Program-made: the position numbers and the translations under genes
Notes under the pieces: generated by a model
What the model was told of the DNA's origin: nothing
What the model saw: only the letters and a program-made list of their open reading frames with translations
Database searches by the model: none
From: Bacteroidales bacterium UBA2939
GTDB lineage: Bacteria > Bacteroidota > Bacteroidia > Bacteroidales > P3
Reading direction: 5' to 3'
Assembly: GCA_002349055.1 (NCBI GenBank)
Contig: DECD01000024.1
Span: 138,939 to 153,614, forward strand
DNA length: 14,676 nucleotides
Part shown: positions 12,579 to 14,676 of the stretch, one piece after another
Layout: the number at the start of each line of letters is the position of its first letter
How positions within the stretch are numbered: position 1 is the first letter of the stretch

Positions 12579-13769
12579 TCAGAGAACTTGGAATTTCTTG
12601 AAAGCCTTGTAAATCTTATCCACAGCGATGTCAATCTGCTCATGGGTATGGGTGGCCATGAGGGCAACGCGGATGAGGGTCTCGTCGCCGGGCACAGCGG
12701 GAGCGATGACGGGGGTCACAAAGACGCCGTTCTCTAGCAGCTCGTGGGTGATGGCGAAGGTCTTGGGGTCGTCGCGGATGAAGAGGGGAATGATGGGGGT
12801 GGAGGTGTTACCTATTTCAAATCCGAGGTCTTTGAAGGACTTGAAGGCGTAGCGCTGGTTGTCCCAGAGGGCGGCGTTGCGCTCGGGCTCGCTGCGCATG
12901 ATGTGCAGGGCTTCGAGAACCGAGGCCGTGCTGGCCGGCGTGATGCTGGCGGTGAAGATATAGGGACGCACCGAGTGTTTCATCCAGTTGATGGTATCCT
13001 TGTCGGAGGCTATGAAACCACCCACCGAAGCGAGGCTCTTGGAGAAGGTGCCCATGACGAGTTCCACATCCTTGAGCTTGCCGAAGTGGTCGCAGGTGCC
13101 ACGACCCTCGCGGCCAAAGACGCCGAGGCCGTGGGCCTCGTCAACCATCAGGGTGGCGTTGTATTTGTTGCAGATGTCCACCATCTTGTCGACATGGGCC
13201 ACGTCGCCTTCCATCGAGAAGACGCCGTCGGTGACCACGAGTTTGGATGCCTCGAGGGGTGCCTTCTGGAGCACACGCTCCATGTCGGCCATGTCGTTAT
13301 GTTTGTATTTCTGTGTGTTAGCAAAAGTAATGAGTTTGCCTTCCATAATGGAGGCGTGGACGCGCTCGTCGTAGAAGAGATAGTCGCCACGGCCCACCAC
13401 GTCGGGAATGACGCCGCTGTTGGCCAGGAAGCCTGCCGAGAAAAGCATCACGCCGTCCTTATCGAGGAACTCGGCCAGCTCGTCTTGCAACTGCACGTGG
13501 ATGTCGAGAGTGCCGTTGAGGAACGGCGAACCGGCACAGCCAGTGCCATACTTGTCGATGGCACGCTTGGCAGCCTCCTTCAATCGGGGATCGTTAGTGA
13601 GACCGAGATAAGAGTTGGAACCGAACATAAGTACCTTGCCCTGACGTCCTTGCACATAGACTTCGGTGTTCTGCTCAGAGGTAATGGGAGTGAAATAAGG
13701 ATAAATCCCTGCTGCTTTAGCTTCCTGCGGGGCTTTGTATTGCGCTAACTTTTGCTGTAAAGGCTTCAT
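12579..13769 (-). CDS. spt: Serine palmitoyltransferase (alpha-oxoamine synthase family)
   Basis: This is a 396-residue PLP enzyme that condenses L-serine with palmitoyl-CoA (or another acyl-CoA) to 3-ketosphinganine, the first step of sphingolipid synthesis. Visible family features are SNSYLGLTNDPRL (51-63), the PLP-stacking His138 (DERVHAS), DEAHGLGVFGREGRG (210-224, with Asp210 and His213), the PLP lysine in GTFSKSLASVGGF (Lys244), and FTASITPAS (272-280). The TFSKS form of the lysine site favours serine palmitoyltransferase over 2-amino-3-ketobutyrate ligase or 8-amino-7-oxononanoate synthase, and no biotin or threonine-degradation genes are nearby. The N-terminus has no membrane segment, as in soluble bacterial homologues. 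It has its own promoter and is followed 2 bp later by the GNAT-like gene. Confidence 0.9.
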   Translation of the reverse strand: MKPLQQKLAQYKAPQEAKAAGIYPYFTPITSEQNTEVYVQGRQGKVLMFGSNSYLGLTNDPRLKEAAKRAIDKYGTGCAGSPFLNGTLDIHVQLQDELAEFLDKDGVMLFSAGFLANSGVIPDVVGRGDYLFYDERVHASIMEGKLITFANTQKYKHNDMADMERVLQKAPLEASKLVVTDGVFSMEGDVAHVDKMVDICNKYNATLMVDEAHGLGVFGREGRGTCDHFGKLKDVELVMGTFSKSLASVGGFIASDKDTINWMKHSVRPYIFTASITPASTASVLEALHIMRSEPERNAALWDNQRYAFKSFKDLGFEIGNTSTPIIPLFIRDDPKTFAITHELLENGVFVTPVIAPAVPGDETLIRVALMATHTHEQIDIAVDKIYKAFKKFQVL

Positions 13770-13806
13770 AAACTACAAAAATAATATATAATAAACTTTT
13801 AAAGTG

Positions 13807-13838
13807 CAAAGTAACAAAAAAATTCTTAATCCGTCAAA
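13807..13838 (-). promoter_or_regulatory. Probable promoter of the sphingolipid operon
   Basis: On the minus strand TTTG (13838-13835), a 20-bp spacer and TTACTTTG (13814-13807) match the Bacteroidota consensus with one mismatch in the -7 half. It lies just past the deoC stop and 37 bp before the palmitoyltransferase ATG, making that operon independent of rpiB-deoC. Confidence 0.6.
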
Positions 13839-13843
13839 TCTTT

Positions 13844-14578
13844 TTATGTTAAAATCGAATACAAACGGTCTGTCAAACGGCTAGCACCTATTCTAAATGT
13901 TTGATTATTAACATAATCATTTCCCATAATTTTTTTTGCCATTTCGGCGTAAGCAAGTGCTTCTTCGGGCGTTGAGATGCCTCCTGCGGCCTTGAATCCG
14001 ACCAATTTTTTGTTAATTTTAACACTCTCGGCGATGCATTTTAACATCACTTCGGCAGCCTCGAGGGTGGCTCCGATGCCTATCTTGCCGGTGGAGGTTT
14101 TGATGAAGTCGGCACCGCCGTCGATAGCCAGCTGCGAGGCTTTTGCTATCAGGGTGGGGTAGGGGAGTTCTCCTGTTTCCAATATAACTTTCAGTGTATT
14201 ACCCTGACAGGCTTCTTTCATCATGGCCACTTCGTCGCGCACCACATTGTCCTCACCCGCCAGCAAAGCACCGCGACTGAGTACCATGTCTATCTCGTCG
14301 GCACCCTCACCAATCGCAAATTTCACCTCTTCGACCTTCAAATGAATGGGCAGTTGACCATGAGGAAAAGCCCCTGCCACCGAAGCCACCTTGACTCCAC
14401 TGCCTTCCAAGGTTTTCTTGGCAGTGGAAACAAAACGGGGATAAACACAGACGGCCGCCACCTTGCCAAGTTCAAGGGTATGACGGCAGAAAGCCTCCAC
14501 ATGAACTTCATTGTCGGTACCGTTGAGCGTAGTGTTGTCGATGCACGAGAACACACGCTGTGCCAGTTCCTTGTCCAT
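13844..14578 (-). CDS. deoC: Deoxyribose-phosphate aldolase
   Basis: This is a 244-residue class I aldolase that splits 2-deoxyribose 5-phosphate into glyceraldehyde 3-phosphate and acetaldehyde in deoxynucleoside breakdown. Catalytic residues are all present: the Schiff-base lysine Lys160 in DFIKTSTGK, the second lysine Lys196 in VGFKAAGG, and Asp97 in DEIDMVLSRGAL. It ends with a tyrosine at residue 240, four residues from the C-terminus (YSILT). The ATG at 14578 shares its A with the TGA stop of the upstream gene, a TGATG overlap showing translational coupling. The GTG one codon earlier is a less likely start. The length is close to that of other family members. Confidence 0.96.
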   Translation of the reverse strand: MDKELAQRVFSCIDNTTLNGTDNEVHVEAFCRHTLELGKVAAVCVYPRFVSTAKKTLEGSGVKVASVAGAFPHGQLPIHLKVEEVKFAIGEGADEIDMVLSRGALLAGEDNVVRDEVAMMKEACQGNTLKVILETGELPYPTLIAKASQLAIDGGADFIKTSTGKIGIGATLEAAEVMLKCIAESVKINKKLVGFKAAGGISTPEEALAYAEMAKKIMGNDYVNNQTFRIGASRLTDRLYSILT

Positions 14579-14676
14579 CACAGCAACTGGCTGATTTTCT
14601 CCACGCGGCGCTGATGACGACCACCTTCGAACTCGGTGTTCAGGTACTCGTCGACAATCTGCATGGCGGTCTCCTC
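14578..14676 (-). CDS. rpiB: Ribose-5-phosphate isomerase B, C-terminal end only
   Basis: Only the last 32 codons and the TGA are in the window, and the gene continues past the right edge. The peptide EYLNTEFEGGRHQRRVEKIS matches the C-terminal block of RpiB (the FEGGRH-x-x-RV-x-KI motif), which interconverts ribulose 5-phosphate and ribose 5-phosphate. Its stop overlaps the deoC start by one base, so the two pentose-phosphate enzymes are in one operon. The identification rests on a short but characteristic motif. Confidence 0.85.
   Translation of the reverse strand, partial: EETAMQIVDEYLNTEFEGGRHQRRVEKISQLL

Noticed and set aside
12744..13748. A 334-codon plus-strand frame opposite serine palmitoyltransferase
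   Set aside because: The minus strand encodes a complete PLP enzyme with all catalytic residues; the plus frame is a Val/Gly/Glu/His-rich shadow.
12579..13769. Alternative call as 2-amino-3-ketobutyrate CoA ligase or biotin-pathway BioF
   Set aside because: The PLP site GTFSKSLASVGGF and the neighbouring GNAT-like gene fit serine palmitoyltransferase; no tdh or bio genes are present. The family members are similar enough that this stays below certainty.
13776..13783. A second exact -7 match (TATTTTTG, minus) before serine palmitoyltransferase
   Set aside because: It is only 6 bp from the ATG, and the nearest TTTG lies 23 bp upstream, outside the usual spacing; the site at 13807-13838 fits better.

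Overview
The window reads as an ordinary chromosomal stretch of a moderately GC-rich member of the Bacteroidales (Bacteroidota). The evidence is: (i) promoters matching the Bacteroidota consensus TTTG-N19..21-TAnnTTTG upstream of several genes; (ii) AT-rich leaders without Shine-Dalgarno sequences; (iii) a gene set typical of the phylum, including a large DUF4175 membrane/coiled-coil protein, WbqC, a Bacteroidota-style YbeY, a serine palmitoyltransferase and a conserved signal-peptide TPR protein. Genus is not decided. I see no prophage, insertion sequence, CRISPR array or plasmid gene.

Layout, left to right. (1) 1-1677, minus strand: one promoter drives two near-identical tRNA-Lys(UUU) genes, then an intrinsic terminator that touches the start codon of an exported TPR protein running off the left edge. 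(2) 1856-2999, plus strand: a consensus promoter, a small acidic protein of unknown function, a WbqC-family protein translationally coupled to it (ATGA overlap), and a long hairpin shared with the convergent mnmG. (3) 3009-9411, minus strand: DUF4175 protein, RsbW-like ATPase, ybeY and mnmG (genes given in transcription order). (4) 9451-10282, plus strand: a short-chain dehydrogenase divergent from DUF4175, then a 136-bp repeat-bearing spacer. (5) 10419-14676, minus strand, in transcription order: rpiB (3' end only), deoC, serine palmitoyltransferase, a GNAT-fold protein, and an ECF-type sigma factor fused to a membrane helix and an extracytoplasmic tail.

How the genes work together. rpiB-deoC is a small pentose/deoxyribose-phosphate unit. 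Serine palmitoyltransferase with the acyltransferase-like protein two bases downstream looks like a sphingolipid unit; the short-chain dehydrogenase could supply the 3-ketosphinganine reduction, but that is a guess. ybeY-mnmG joins rRNA maturation with tRNA wobble modification; MnmG acts on tRNAs including the tRNA-Lys(UUU) encoded nearby. The most unusual object is the membrane-anchored sigma factor at 10419-11384. Its DNA-binding domain 4 runs straight into a transmembrane helix, and its exported C-terminus resembles the small beta domains of Bacteroidota secreted proteins. This suggests a one-component envelope-sensing transcription factor with no separate anti-sigma partner.
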